Shown here: piece by piece, positions 17,976 to 25,786 of the stretch
How the letters are laid out: each line of letters opens with the position of its first letter
Numbering within the stretch: the first letter of the stretch is position 1
Source of the DNA: Flavobacteriales bacterium
Lineage (GTDB): Bacteria; Bacteroidota; Bacteroidia; Flavobacteriales_F; PHOS-HE28
Reading direction: 5' to 3'
Length of the DNA stretch: 64,000 bases
NCBI GenBank assembly: GCA_016703105.1
Contig: JADJCS010000004.1
Span: forward strand, 1 to 64,000
Position numbers and translations under genes: made by a program
Notes under the pieces: model-generated
Told to the model about the DNA's origin: nothing
Seen by the model: only the letters and a program-made list of their open reading frames with translations
The model's database searches: none

Positions 17976-18338
17976 ATGGAAGCCCCTACCCAACCTGATC
18001 TCAGCGATCTGCTGAACGAGGTGAGCGCGGACGCCAAGCAATTCTGGCACGCTCAACGCGACTATACCATTCTGGTCGCGAGCGAAAAAGTCGCCAAGGT
18101 CGGGCGCTCCATGGTGGGCGGCGTGATGGCCCTCGCTCTTGTGAGCATCACGGTGCTGATGTTGAGCCTGGCGGCCGCCTACCGCATTGGTGAATTGTTG
18201 GAGAGTATAGCGCTCGGGTTCCTCTGTGTCGGCGGTGCCTATCTGGTCCTACTGGCGCTGTTCTTCCTCCTGTGGAAGACCTTGCTGGGGGACAAAGTTC
18301 AACTTGGTTTGATCAACGCGCTCCATGACAACGACTGA
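17976..18338 (+). CDS. phage holin superfamily III-type membrane protein
   Basis: 120 residues. An amphipathic N-terminus (LSDLLNEVSADAKQFWHAQ) precedes two strong membrane helices (GGVMALALVSITVLMLSLAA and GFLCVGGAYLVLLALFFLLW). This matches the actinobacterial holin-X/holin superfamily III fold, which usually accompanies YtxH and related genes and is not a lysis gene. Its end overlaps the next gene by 14 bases. No phage genes are nearby. Confidence 0.75.
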   Translation: MEAPTQPDLSDLLNEVSADAKQFWHAQRDYTILVASEKVAKVGRSMVGGVMALALVSITVLMLSLAAAYRIGELLESIALGFLCVGGAYLVLLALFFLLWKTLLGDKVQLGLINALHDND

Positions 18339-18768
18339 TCGCTTCTCCAGCATGGATGAGGTGCGTGCCCTGCGGGGCCAGCTGAAGATCGTGCGGGATG
18401 CGCGCCTGGCGGACCTCGCCACCCATTGGCGTAACATCCAGGATAAAGACTTCCGGCGGGCCTTGCTGATGGACGGCGTGCGGGATCTGTTCCGCAAAGA
18501 GAACGGCTCTCCGGGAGCGTTGGGCTATGTTGTAGAAGGCCTGAAGCTCGCCAGCGGTTGGTTGCCCGTGGTGGGTCCATTGCTCGGTCGGCACAAAGGT
18601 CTGTTCGGAAGCCGGCTGTTCTGGAGCGGCATGGGCCTGGCCCTTCCGCTCTTGGCGGACAAAGGGCCCAAGGGCGCCCTGAACGCCGTGTGGGATGCCG
18701 CACAAAACGGGCTGCGCGCGGTGAAGGGTCTCTTCCACCAGAACGGTGTGAGCAACGAACTTGAATGA
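18325..18768 (+). CDS. hypothetical protein of the YtxH/holin operon
   Basis: 147 residues, not recognised as a named family. The N-terminal half is charged and helical (MDEVRALRGQLKIVRDARLA). The middle contains two short hydrophobic stretches (LASGWLPVVGPLLG and LFWSGMGLALPLLADKG), possibly membrane-associated. It starts 14 bases inside the holin gene and its stop overlaps the ATG of the DUF748 gene, so translation is probably coupled through the operon. A role in the same envelope process as its neighbours is inference. Confidence 0.65.
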   Translation: MTTTDRFSSMDEVRALRGQLKIVRDARLADLATHWRNIQDKDFRRALLMDGVRDLFRKENGSPGALGYVVEGLKLASGWLPVVGPLLGRHKGLFGSRLFWSGMGLALPLLADKGPKGALNAVWDAAQNGLRAVKGLFHQNGVSNELE

Positions 18769-19955
18769 GCACGCCGCACCTGGCACCGGGTGCCGCTCCG
18801 GAGGCGCGTAGCGCTCCATCCGCCGCATCCCATAAGAAGCGCCGCCTGTGGCGGATCGTGCTGGTCGTGCTCGGTGTGCTCCTCCTGGTGCGCATCGCGC
18901 TACCCTATGTGCTTTTGCATTTCGCCAATCAACGTCTCGCCGCATTACCAACCTACCAGGGCCACATCGCCGATCTCGACCTGGCGCTCATCCGCGGCGC
19001 GTACAGGATCGAGTCCTTCTATTTGGACAAGAAGGACAGCCTCACACAGGCGCGCACTCCGTTCATGTCCGCGGAGGTGATCGACCTCTCGGTGGAATGG
19101 CGCGCATTGTTCGAGGGCGAACTGGTGGGCGAACTGGTGATCGAACATCCTGAACTGCGCTTCACTAAAGATGCCGCCGAACCGGCCGCAGTGCAGAAGG
19201 ACACCGCCGATCTGCGTTCACTGCTCAACGACTTCATGCCCCTTAGCGTGAACCGCGTGGAGATCAACAACGGCGTGATCCGTTACAAGGATGGGGGTTC
19301 GTCCCCTCCCGTGGATGTGCAGGTGGACGCGATCGAAGCACTTGCCTTCAACCTGATCAACACCGCCGACTCCACCACGCTGCTTCCCGCCTCCATTAAG
19401 GCCACCGCTCAGGTGTACGGTGGCGATCTGAAATTTACCATGGGTCTGGATCCTCTGGCCAAGACCACGCTCTTCGACATGAACGTGGAACTGGTGCATA
19501 CGGATCTTACCCGCATCAACGACCTTTTCAAAGCGTACGGGAACTTCGATGTCAACAAGGGCACCTTCGGTCTCTATGCCGAGATGGCCACACGCGATGG
19601 CGCTTTCGATGGCTATGTGAAGCCGGTGATCAAGGACCTGGACGTGCTCGGCAAGGACGACCGGGAGGATAACCTGTTCCGCAAACTCTGGGAGGGTATC
19701 GTGGGCACCGCAGGGGCGTTGCTCACCAACCCGAAGAAGGATCAAGTGGCCACCAAGGTCACGTTCAAAGGAAGGCTCGACGACCCGAAAGTGGGCACTT
19801 GGAGCGCTATCGCCAAGGTGGTCTCCAATGCCTTCATAGAAGCACTGCCACCCGCATTGGATCACGAGATCGACATCGCGACCGTAGGGGAGGAGGGACC
19901 CGACGAAAAGAAAGGACTTCTGCAACGCGTGTTCGGCAAGAAGGACAAGAAGTAA
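18765..19955 (+). CDS. DUF748 (AsmA-like) envelope protein
   Basis: 396 residues. One N-terminal membrane helix (WRIVLVVLGVLLLVRIALPYVLL) is followed by a long beta-rich domain with the DUF748 signatures (IADLDLALIRGAYRIESF, VIDLSVEWRALFEGELVGEL, PLSVNRVEINNGVIRYKD). DUF748 belongs to the AsmA/TamB-like group of periplasmic proteins that in some bacteria take part in lipid transport or outer-membrane homeostasis. It is the last gene of the four-gene operon, with a 4-base overlap with the preceding gene. A weak hairpin plus T-run follows at 19975-20003. Confidence 0.8.
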   Translation: MSTPHLAPGAAPEARSAPSAASHKKRRLWRIVLVVLGVLLLVRIALPYVLLHFANQRLAALPTYQGHIADLDLALIRGAYRIESFYLDKKDSLTQARTPFMSAEVIDLSVEWRALFEGELVGELVIEHPELRFTKDAAEPAAVQKDTADLRSLLNDFMPLSVNRVEINNGVIRYKDGGSSPPVDVQVDAIEALAFNLINTADSTTLLPASIKATAQVYGGDLKFTMGLDPLAKTTLFDMNVELVHTDLTRINDLFKAYGNFDVNKGTFGLYAEMATRDGAFDGYVKPVIKDLDVLGKDDREDNLFRKLWEGIVGTAGALLTNPKKDQVATKVTFKGRLDDPKVGTWSAIAKVVSNAFIEALPPALDHEIDIATVGEEGPDEKKGLLQRVFGKKDKK

Positions 19956-19974
19956 TACCGTTCCGCAATACAAA

Positions 19975-20003
19975 AGCGCCCAAAGATGCGCTGCTATTTT
20001 TTT
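19975..20003 (+). terminator. possible intrinsic terminator after the DUF748 operon
   Basis: Short stem agcgc / gcgct followed closely by a run of seven T. The stem is weak, but the T-run and position just after the stop fit a terminator. Confidence 0.4.
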
Positions 20004-20159
20004 CGCAGGACGATACGAGGGCGTCGTTGCGTATCGGGGACTACGGACGACGAGCCCGGAGAACACATGCGGAACAAGGGTCTTCGTCCCGACTTGTCGG
20101 GGAGCAAGTAGACCGGATGAATTTGTATGGCGGATCGGTATAAGTTCCCAGCACCCGGC

Positions 20160-21164
20160 TCAAGCGCCGTCTTCAGGCATCGCAGTGCTATCCACCTTCT
20201 CCTTCTTCGTGGCGAGCTCGATCTCCTGGCCCTTCTCCACGATCACTTCGTGCTGCATCACCCGCACCGCGTTCGCGCCGGGGGTGATCGGTCGTCCATG
20301 GGTCTCGGCCCATACGTACACGAACTCCGCACCCAGGAAGAAGATCTGCGAGCTGTAGAATGTCCACAGCAAGAGGGAGATCAATCCTGCCGCTGCCCCG
20401 AACATGGAGGCGGGATCGGACGCGCTGAAGTAGAGCGCGATCACATACTTGCCCAAACTGAACAGTACGGTGGTGAACAAGGCACCGGGCCATACATCCC
20501 GCCATGCCACGCGGGCATCCGGCAGATACTTGAACAGGCTGGCGAACACTGCCGTGGAGATCACCACGGACAAGGCGATGGAAAGGCCGCCGAGCAACAC
20601 GATGCTCAGCTCCGGGAACGCTCGTTCTATGTTGTCCGAAAAGCCGGCCACCACCGCATTGATCGCGAAACTCACCACCATGAGAAAGCCCAGCCCCAAC
20701 ACGAAAGAGAAGGACAACAGGCGACCCACGATGAAACCCACAACGGAGTTGCGCGGCTTCGGCTTGATCTCCCACATGCGGTTGAGCGAGCTCTTCAGCG
20801 CACCGAACACGCCCGATGCGCCAAGTATCAGTGTGATCACCCCCAGCACGGTGGCCAGCCAACCGTGACCGCTTTTGTAGGCATTGCCAAGAATATCCTC
20901 CAAAGCCCGCGCGGTATCCGGCCCCACCAGCCCTTGAAGCTCGGCGAACACTTGGCCACGGACCGCGTCGGGACCCGCGATCACACCGGACACGGAGATC
21001 ACCACCACCAGCAGTGGCACAATGGAGAAGATGGTGTAGTAGGCCAGCGCTGCGCCGAGCTCGAAGGTGTTATCATGCGCGTAGGCCCGGAACATCGCCT
21101 TGGTGAAGTTCCATACACTCACCGCTCGGTGCTTTAGTGTCTTCATGTGCGCCGAAGCCTTCAA
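20160..21164 (-). CDS. YihY/BrkB-family inner-membrane protein
   Basis: 334 residues (328 if the second ATG at 21146 is used). Six membrane helices and the family blocks LGAALAYYTIFSIVPLL, ILGASGVFGALKSSLNRMW and GAAAGLISLLLWTFYSSQIF are present. The C-terminus is a charged cytoplasmic tail. The family was once called RNase BN by mistake; its function is unknown, and it is often found with stress genes. A short Lys/Pro/Arg-rich ORF (MKKKAPAAQPPERER...) ends about 20 bases before the second ATG; it could be a lost N-terminal extension. Confidence 0.9.
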   Translation of the reverse strand: MKASAHMKTLKHRAVSVWNFTKAMFRAYAHDNTFELGAALAYYTIFSIVPLLVVVISVSGVIAGPDAVRGQVFAELQGLVGPDTARALEDILGNAYKSGHGWLATVLGVITLILGASGVFGALKSSLNRMWEIKPKPRNSVVGFIVGRLLSFSFVLGLGFLMVVSFAINAVVAGFSDNIERAFPELSIVLLGGLSIALSVVISTAVFASLFKYLPDARVAWRDVWPGALFTTVLFSLGKYVIALYFSASDPASMFGAAAGLISLLLWTFYSSQIFFLGAEFVYVWAETHGRPITPGANAVRVMQHEVIVEKGQEIELATKKEKVDSTAMPEDGA

Positions 21165-21591
21165 CCGGTTATGCCGGGAACCACACCCGGGGACGGTGCA
21201 GGCGCTTGGGGCTGGCGCGCGGGTCGCGTTCGGGCCGGGCGATCCCGTTCCCGCTCGGGGGGCTGGGCGGCTGGTGCTTTCTTCTTCATGTCGATCGGGA
21301 TCTTCTCCCGAGGAACAGATCGCGTACCCCGGCCCACATTGCAGCGAGGCGGAGACCGAACGCTACCGGACCCGGCCCTCTGACCGAGCGCATGGTTACC
21401 GGCTGGGCGCTCCGGAACGGATACCCTGAGAAGCCGATACCCCGCAGTGTAGCGATCATGCCCCAGCGGCTGTAAGGACCACTTTCCCAGTCCGCACCCC
21501 GCGCCCTACGCCACAGCGGAAAGCGGGGCGGGGGGCCTGGCGAGGGGCCCATGGAACGCCTTTGGCCGAGCCTGCGGAAAACCACCTACCC
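21165..21591. other. gene-poor stretch upstream of YihY and the lipoprotein
   Basis: This 427-base region lies between divergent genes. On the minus strand a 42-codon Lys/Arg/Pro-rich ORF begins at about 21291 and stops near 21165, possibly the lost N-terminus of the YihY protein. Nothing else was recognised; overlapping ORFs in other frames are Arg/Gly-rich noise. Confidence 0.35.
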
Positions 21592-22092
21592 ATGATGATC
21601 ACCTCCCCGTTCAACCTGGCCCTGTTCTCCTTCACGGGCTGCCTGCTGCTGGCCAGCTGCGGCACCACCCCCACGGAGCAAAAGGCCGAAACCGATCAAA
21701 AACTGGAGAAGATCGAGGACAAGATGATGGACGCTTCCGCCGCGAACACCCAGGCCGCATGGGAGAACGAGCGCACTGTGATCCTCAACGATCTCCGCCA
21801 GCTTCGTGACGACATCGACCGGAAGCTCGCCAACACCAATGAGAAGTTGGCCGATACGAAATTGAAGCCGAGCGACCGCAACGACCACGAAGCGTTGAAG
21901 ACCGAACTCACCCGGGAGAAGAACAAAGTGGAGGACCTGATCGTCAAAGCGGAGAACGCCACCGATGCCACATGGAGCTCCGCGAAGGCGGAGATCGAGA
22001 CGAGCTCGGAAGAAGTGAAAGGATGGTGGGCCCGCCAGAAGGAGAAGGTCGATAAGAAGACCACCGTGGACAAGGATAACGACGGCCACTAG
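21592..22092 (+). CDS. hydrophilic coiled-coil lipoprotein, paralogue 1
   Basis: 166 residues. The signal peptide ends in a lipobox (LLLASC, Cys23), so it should be lipidated. The mature part is a highly charged helical protein (QKLEKIEDKMMDASAAN, RQLRDDIDRKLANTNEKL) that ends in VKGWWARQKEKVDKKT and a terminal VDKDNDGH. A clear paralogue lies at 57999-58484 with the same layout and the same tail. The DxDxDG element looks like an EF-hand-type loop. No named family recognised. A terminator hairpin follows at 22135. Confidence 0.75.
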   Translation: MMITSPFNLALFSFTGCLLLASCGTTPTEQKAETDQKLEKIEDKMMDASAANTQAAWENERTVILNDLRQLRDDIDRKLANTNEKLADTKLKPSDRNDHEALKTELTREKNKVEDLIVKAENATDATWSSAKAEIETSSEEVKGWWARQKEKVDKKTTVDKDNDGH

Positions 22093-22134
22093 CGTTGTGC
22101 GCACGGCCATCGTCCGGTTGGACGTGCCACTCAC

Positions 22135-22162
22135 GGAACGGCATCCTTCGGGATGCCGTTCC
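22135..22162 (+). terminator. strong hairpin terminator after lipoprotein 1
   Basis: 12-bp perfect stem ggaacggcatcc / ggatgccgttcc closed by a TTCG tetraloop, 43 bases after the stop. Little T-tract follows. Confidence 0.7.
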
Positions 22163-22233
22163 CGTTCTCCACGGGGCCCCACACTATATTCATTGTCCAG
22201 CCCACAAGTACGCACCCCCGCAACACGTCCCAC

Positions 22234-23025
22234 ATGGAGCTTGCCATCGCCCTTGCCCAAATGGAGATCGCTCCGAGCGATCCGATCAAGAACCTCGAGC
22301 GCATGGACCAGCTCGTGCGCAAAGCGAAGAAGCTAGGTGCCCAACTGGTCGTCTTCCCGGAAGATGCCGTGTGCGGTCCGCTGCAAGGGCAACTGGACTT
22401 CGTGGTGCATGCCCCGGAATACTTCGCCCATTTCCAAGCGCTCGCGATAGAGCAGACCATCGATATCGTACCGGGCACATGGACCGTGGCGGAGAATGGC
22501 TTGTTGTACAACCAGGCGCACTACATCAACGCGGATGGGACGCTCGCAGGCATTTACCGCAAGATCAACCTGTGGGGAACGGAAAAAGCCCGCATCACAC
22601 CCGGCACGCTCACCTCCGTCTTTCCCACGCGCTTTGGGCGGGTGGGCCTCATCATCTGCTGGGACATCGCCTTTCCGGCGATGTTCGTGGACATGGTGGC
22701 GCAGGGCGTGCAACTGGTGATCTCGCCCACCTATTGGTCCTTCACCAAAGGCCAAGATGAACTGGGCGCGGTGTTGGACGACGAGATCCTTTTGATCGAC
22801 TCGCTCTGTACCACACGCGCCTTCGAGAACAACATCCTGTTCGTTTACTGCAATGCTGCCGGGGAGTTGCCGGACGATGCGGGGGACGCCGTGCTCTCCG
22901 GGCGCTCACAGATCACCCATCCGCTCCATAAAGTGGTGTGCAAGGCAGAGGGCAACAAAGAGGAGTTGCTCTTTGCTGAAGTAGCCCTTGATCCCCTTCC
23001 AGTGGCCGCACCGCTGCCCGCCTGA
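22234..23025 (+). CDS. carbon-nitrogen hydrolase (nitrilase superfamily)
   Basis: 263 residues from the ATG at 22234 (the family normally starts directly with a LAIALAQM-like strand). The catalytic triad is visible: Glu43 (VVFPEDAV), Lys111 (IYRKINLWG) and Cys143 (GLIICWDIAFP). The family hydrolyses amides or nitriles, releasing a carboxylate and ammonia; the substrate cannot be told from sequence. It is cytoplasmic and monocistronic here, facing the convergent DUF4010 gene 82 bases away. An earlier in-frame ATG at 22153 lies inside the upstream hairpin and is rejected. Confidence 0.9.
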   Translation: MELAIALAQMEIAPSDPIKNLERMDQLVRKAKKLGAQLVVFPEDAVCGPLQGQLDFVVHAPEYFAHFQALAIEQTIDIVPGTWTVAENGLLYNQAHYINADGTLAGIYRKINLWGTEKARITPGTLTSVFPTRFGRVGLIICWDIAFPAMFVDMVAQGVQLVISPTYWSFTKGQDELGAVLDDEILLIDSLCTTRAFENNILFVYCNAAGELPDDAGDAVLSGRSQITHPLHKVVCKAEGNKEELLFAEVALDPLPVAAPLPA

Positions 23026-23107
23026 CGCCTGACGCCTGAAGGCCCGGCGCGCGCTACAAGCATCACTGCACGTCGGTCGGGTCCCAACCACCCGGATACT
23101 CCTTCGT

Positions 23108-24379
23108 TCAGATCCACCACATCACCACCATGCCCAACACGGTGGCCAGGAAGATGGCGCCGAATCCCAAGCCCACCCAATTGCGAAGTGACTTATCGCC
23201 GAAGAACACCACGAGGAGGAACTTCATCACGGTGTTCGAAAGTGTCGCCAGCAGCACCGCGGTCATGCCTTGCAGGGTGTCGTCGATGTCGGGCTTCCGT
23301 GCGATCGAGAGCGTGATGGCATCCATGTCCGTGGCGCCGAAAACCACGCTCGCCGCGTACAGTCCTTGCGCGCTATAGTGCTCGGAGGCGAGGTCCATGA
23401 GCCAGAGCACGGCCATGTACGCCACCGCGAACTGGATGGCCACATGGAAGTTGAGCGGGTTCTTCGTCGCGACCTCCACCGGGGTTTCCTTGCCAGCCCT
23501 CCTGTGAATGAGGAACGCAGCGCCGAGGGCCACCAATGTGATGATGGCGACGGGCAGCGCCAGTTGCAAGGCGAGATGCCGGTTCACCACCCAGGTCTCC
23601 AACAGGATGCGCGGGTACAGCACCGCCGTGGCCGCGATGATGCTCACCGCGGCGATCACATGCGAGGCGTTCGGATGCTCCCGCGTGCGGCGCGATATGC
23701 TGAGCGTAACAGCAGTGCTCGAGACCATGCCGCCCACGATACCAGCGAGCAAGGTGCCTTTGCGCGCACCCAGGATCTTGGCCAGCAGGTAACCCGCCAA
23801 GCTGATGCCCGTGACGAGGATCACCATCGTCCAGATCTCGTGCAGGTTCCACACATCGTTGGGACCGAACGGCTCGTCCGGTAGGAAGGGCAGCACCACA
23901 GCGGAGATGATGACGAACTGGATGAAAGCGCGGATCTCCTCGGGTGAAAGCGTGGCGATGAAGCTGTGCAGCTTCACCTTCAACGAGAGCAACGACGTGA
24001 TGACCACCGTGACGATCACCGAAAGAAGGATCTCTCCTTCGAATACCAGGGCACCGATCACAAAAGCGAGTATGCCCGAGAGCTCGGTGGTAATGCCATA
24101 GCTCCCGCTCTTCGCGGTCATGATGTACGTGGCGATCACCATCGCGATAAGGCCGAGGAGACCGGTGATGAACACCCAGACGCCGAAGCGTAGCGCGAGG
24201 AACGCGCACAGGAAACCGAACAGTGCTATGAAGGTGTACGTGCGCACACCCGCGAACTGTTCCTCCTTGTCCACCACGCGCTTGGCGTACTCGCGTTCCA
24301 AGCCGATGAGGAAGCCGAGCGCCAGGCTGATGATCAGCCGCACGAGAATATCCTGGAGTTCCTGGCTCAACGCATCCAA
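23108..24379 (-). CDS. MgtC/SapB-family membrane protein with DUF4010
   Basis: 423 residues with about 12 membrane helices. The N-terminal MgtC-like part carries the signature RLIISLALGFLIGLEREY and FAGVRTYTFIALFGFL. The C-terminal part is DUF4010 (GARKGTLLAGIVGGMVSSTAVTLS, VFGATDMDAITLSIAR). The function of the combined protein is unknown; MgtC itself modulates magnesium and ATP-synthase homeostasis in enterobacteria. It is transcribed in the same direction as the APC permease operon, 167 bases downstream of it. Confidence 0.9.
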   Translation of the reverse strand: MDALSQELQDILVRLIISLALGFLIGLEREYAKRVVDKEEQFAGVRTYTFIALFGFLCAFLALRFGVWVFITGLLGLIAMVIATYIMTAKSGSYGITTELSGILAFVIGALVFEGEILLSVIVTVVITSLLSLKVKLHSFIATLSPEEIRAFIQFVIISAVVLPFLPDEPFGPNDVWNLHEIWTMVILVTGISLAGYLLAKILGARKGTLLAGIVGGMVSSTAVTLSISRRTREHPNASHVIAAVSIIAATAVLYPRILLETWVVNRHLALQLALPVAIITLVALGAAFLIHRRAGKETPVEVATKNPLNFHVAIQFAVAYMAVLWLMDLASEHYSAQGLYAASVVFGATDMDAITLSIARKPDIDDTLQGMTAVLLATLSNTVMKFLLVVFFGDKSLRNWVGLGFGAIFLATVLGMVVMWWI

Positions 24380-24546
24380 CCTAAGGAATTTCCCCGCCTT
24401 TGCGGATGACGATCGCCCCGAGGCATGTTGAACACATCATGATACACACCTGCCGAACGTTGATCCCAATGGGCCATGAGGTGATCCAGCCCACTACTGG
24501 GGTATACGATCCCCGATTCCTCCGCAGCCCTGTCCCCTGGCATCGT

Positions 24547-25767
24547 TCAACCGGAAGTGCCGGTCACCAACGCCGCGATGGTGAAGCCCATGAGCAAGAG
24601 CGTGAGGAGGATGGCGAACACCGGGATCACGGGTACACGGCCCAGGTGTAAAGGCATGCGGTACGGGCGCGCTAGCTCAGGCAGCCGGAGGCGCAGCATG
24701 ATCGCCGATAGGTTCACCAGGATGAAGGTGAGGAAGATGCTCACCGTGGCGATGCGCGCCACGATGGCGATATCGCCGATCAGCGCGAAAGCGCTCGTCA
24801 CCAACGCGATGAACACGAGGGCCGCCACGGGGGTTTTACGGGGGGAAAGACGGCTCAGCCAGCGCATCGAACCCAATTCGCGACCCATGAAGGAGAGCAC
24901 GCGCGAACTGCCCAGCAGGTTGCTGAGCAAGGTGTTGCTGGTGGAGAACAACGCCGCGATACCCACCACCAACAGGCCAGTGCGGCCCCAGCGTCCTTCC
25001 ACGATCGCCGCCAACGGAGCTGGTTCGTTGGCGAGCTGCTGCCACGGCATGGCGCTCACCACCAGCATCGCCAGCGCCACGTAGATCAACAGTACGATAC
25101 CGTTGGAGATGAACAGCGCGCGCGGTATGTTGCGCTCCGGTGCGCGTGTTTCCTCGGCGAGTTTCACGATGTCCTCGAAACCCATGTATGCGAAGAAGCT
25201 CAGCGCTGCCGCGAAGAACAGTCCGTTGACGTTCCCATCCGGAAGCGCCAGCAGATCCACCTTGCCCACTTGCGGGAACGCGGCGATGCCCACCGCGACA
25301 AGTCCCAGGATCTCCACCACGGTAAGGGCGATGTTCACCGTGCTCGACGCCTGTATGCCCCGGATGTTCACCAACAACAGCAGCCCGATGATGCCCAGCG
25401 CGACCGGCAACAGGGGCAGGTGTACGAGTTCCGTGAAGTACCCCGCAAAGCCCAGCGATACGGTGGCCGCACTGATAATACCGTTGAGCGCGATCAAGAG
25501 GCCGACCCCTGTCCCCGCCCGTTGTCCAAAAGCCTTCTGTGCGTAGATGTACTCACCGCCGGAACGCGGGAAAGCCGCGCTCAGTTCGGCATAGGAGAAC
25601 GCGGTGAGGAATGCCGTGAACGAGGCGATGAGAAAGGCCAGCCAGGTGAGGTTGCCCGCTTCGCCCGCCACCTTTCCGATCAACGTATAGATGCCGGCAC
25701 CGAGAATGGACCCGACGCCGAAAAAGATGACGTGGCCGAGGCCGAGCGATCGCTGAAGGGTGGGCAT
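24547..25767 (-). CDS. APC-family amino-acid permease
   Basis: 406 residues with 12 predicted membrane helices. GVGSILGAGIYTLIGKVAGEAG in helix 1 is the classical unwound substrate-binding segment of APC transporters. SAAFPRSGGEYIYAQKAFG and FFAYMGFEDIVKLAEETRAPERNIPRAL are further signatures. It probably imports or exchanges an amino acid or amine; substrate unknown. It starts 19 bases after the glycosyltransferase gene stop and is likely co-transcribed with it. Confidence 0.88.
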   Translation of the reverse strand: MPTLQRSLGLGHVIFFGVGSILGAGIYTLIGKVAGEAGNLTWLAFLIASFTAFLTAFSYAELSAAFPRSGGEYIYAQKAFGQRAGTGVGLLIALNGIISAATVSLGFAGYFTELVHLPLLPVALGIIGLLLLVNIRGIQASSTVNIALTVVEILGLVAVGIAAFPQVGKVDLLALPDGNVNGLFFAAALSFFAYMGFEDIVKLAEETRAPERNIPRALFISNGIVLLIYVALAMLVVSAMPWQQLANEPAPLAAIVEGRWGRTGLLVVGIAALFSTSNTLLSNLLGSSRVLSFMGRELGSMRWLSRLSPRKTPVAALVFIALVTSAFALIGDIAIVARIATVSIFLTFILVNLSAIMLRLRLPELARPYRMPLHLGRVPVIPVFAILLTLLLMGFTIAALVTGTSG

Positions 25768-25786
25768 GGCGATCGCCGGTCAAGCA

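Noticed and set aside
17976..18338. Phage holin suggesting a prophage
   Set aside because: Holin superfamily III proteins are chromosomal YtxH companions; there are no phage structural, integrase or lysis genes around.
20127..21137. 336-codon plus-strand ORF
   Set aside because: Antisense to the YihY membrane protein; His/Gln-rich composition typical of antisense frames.
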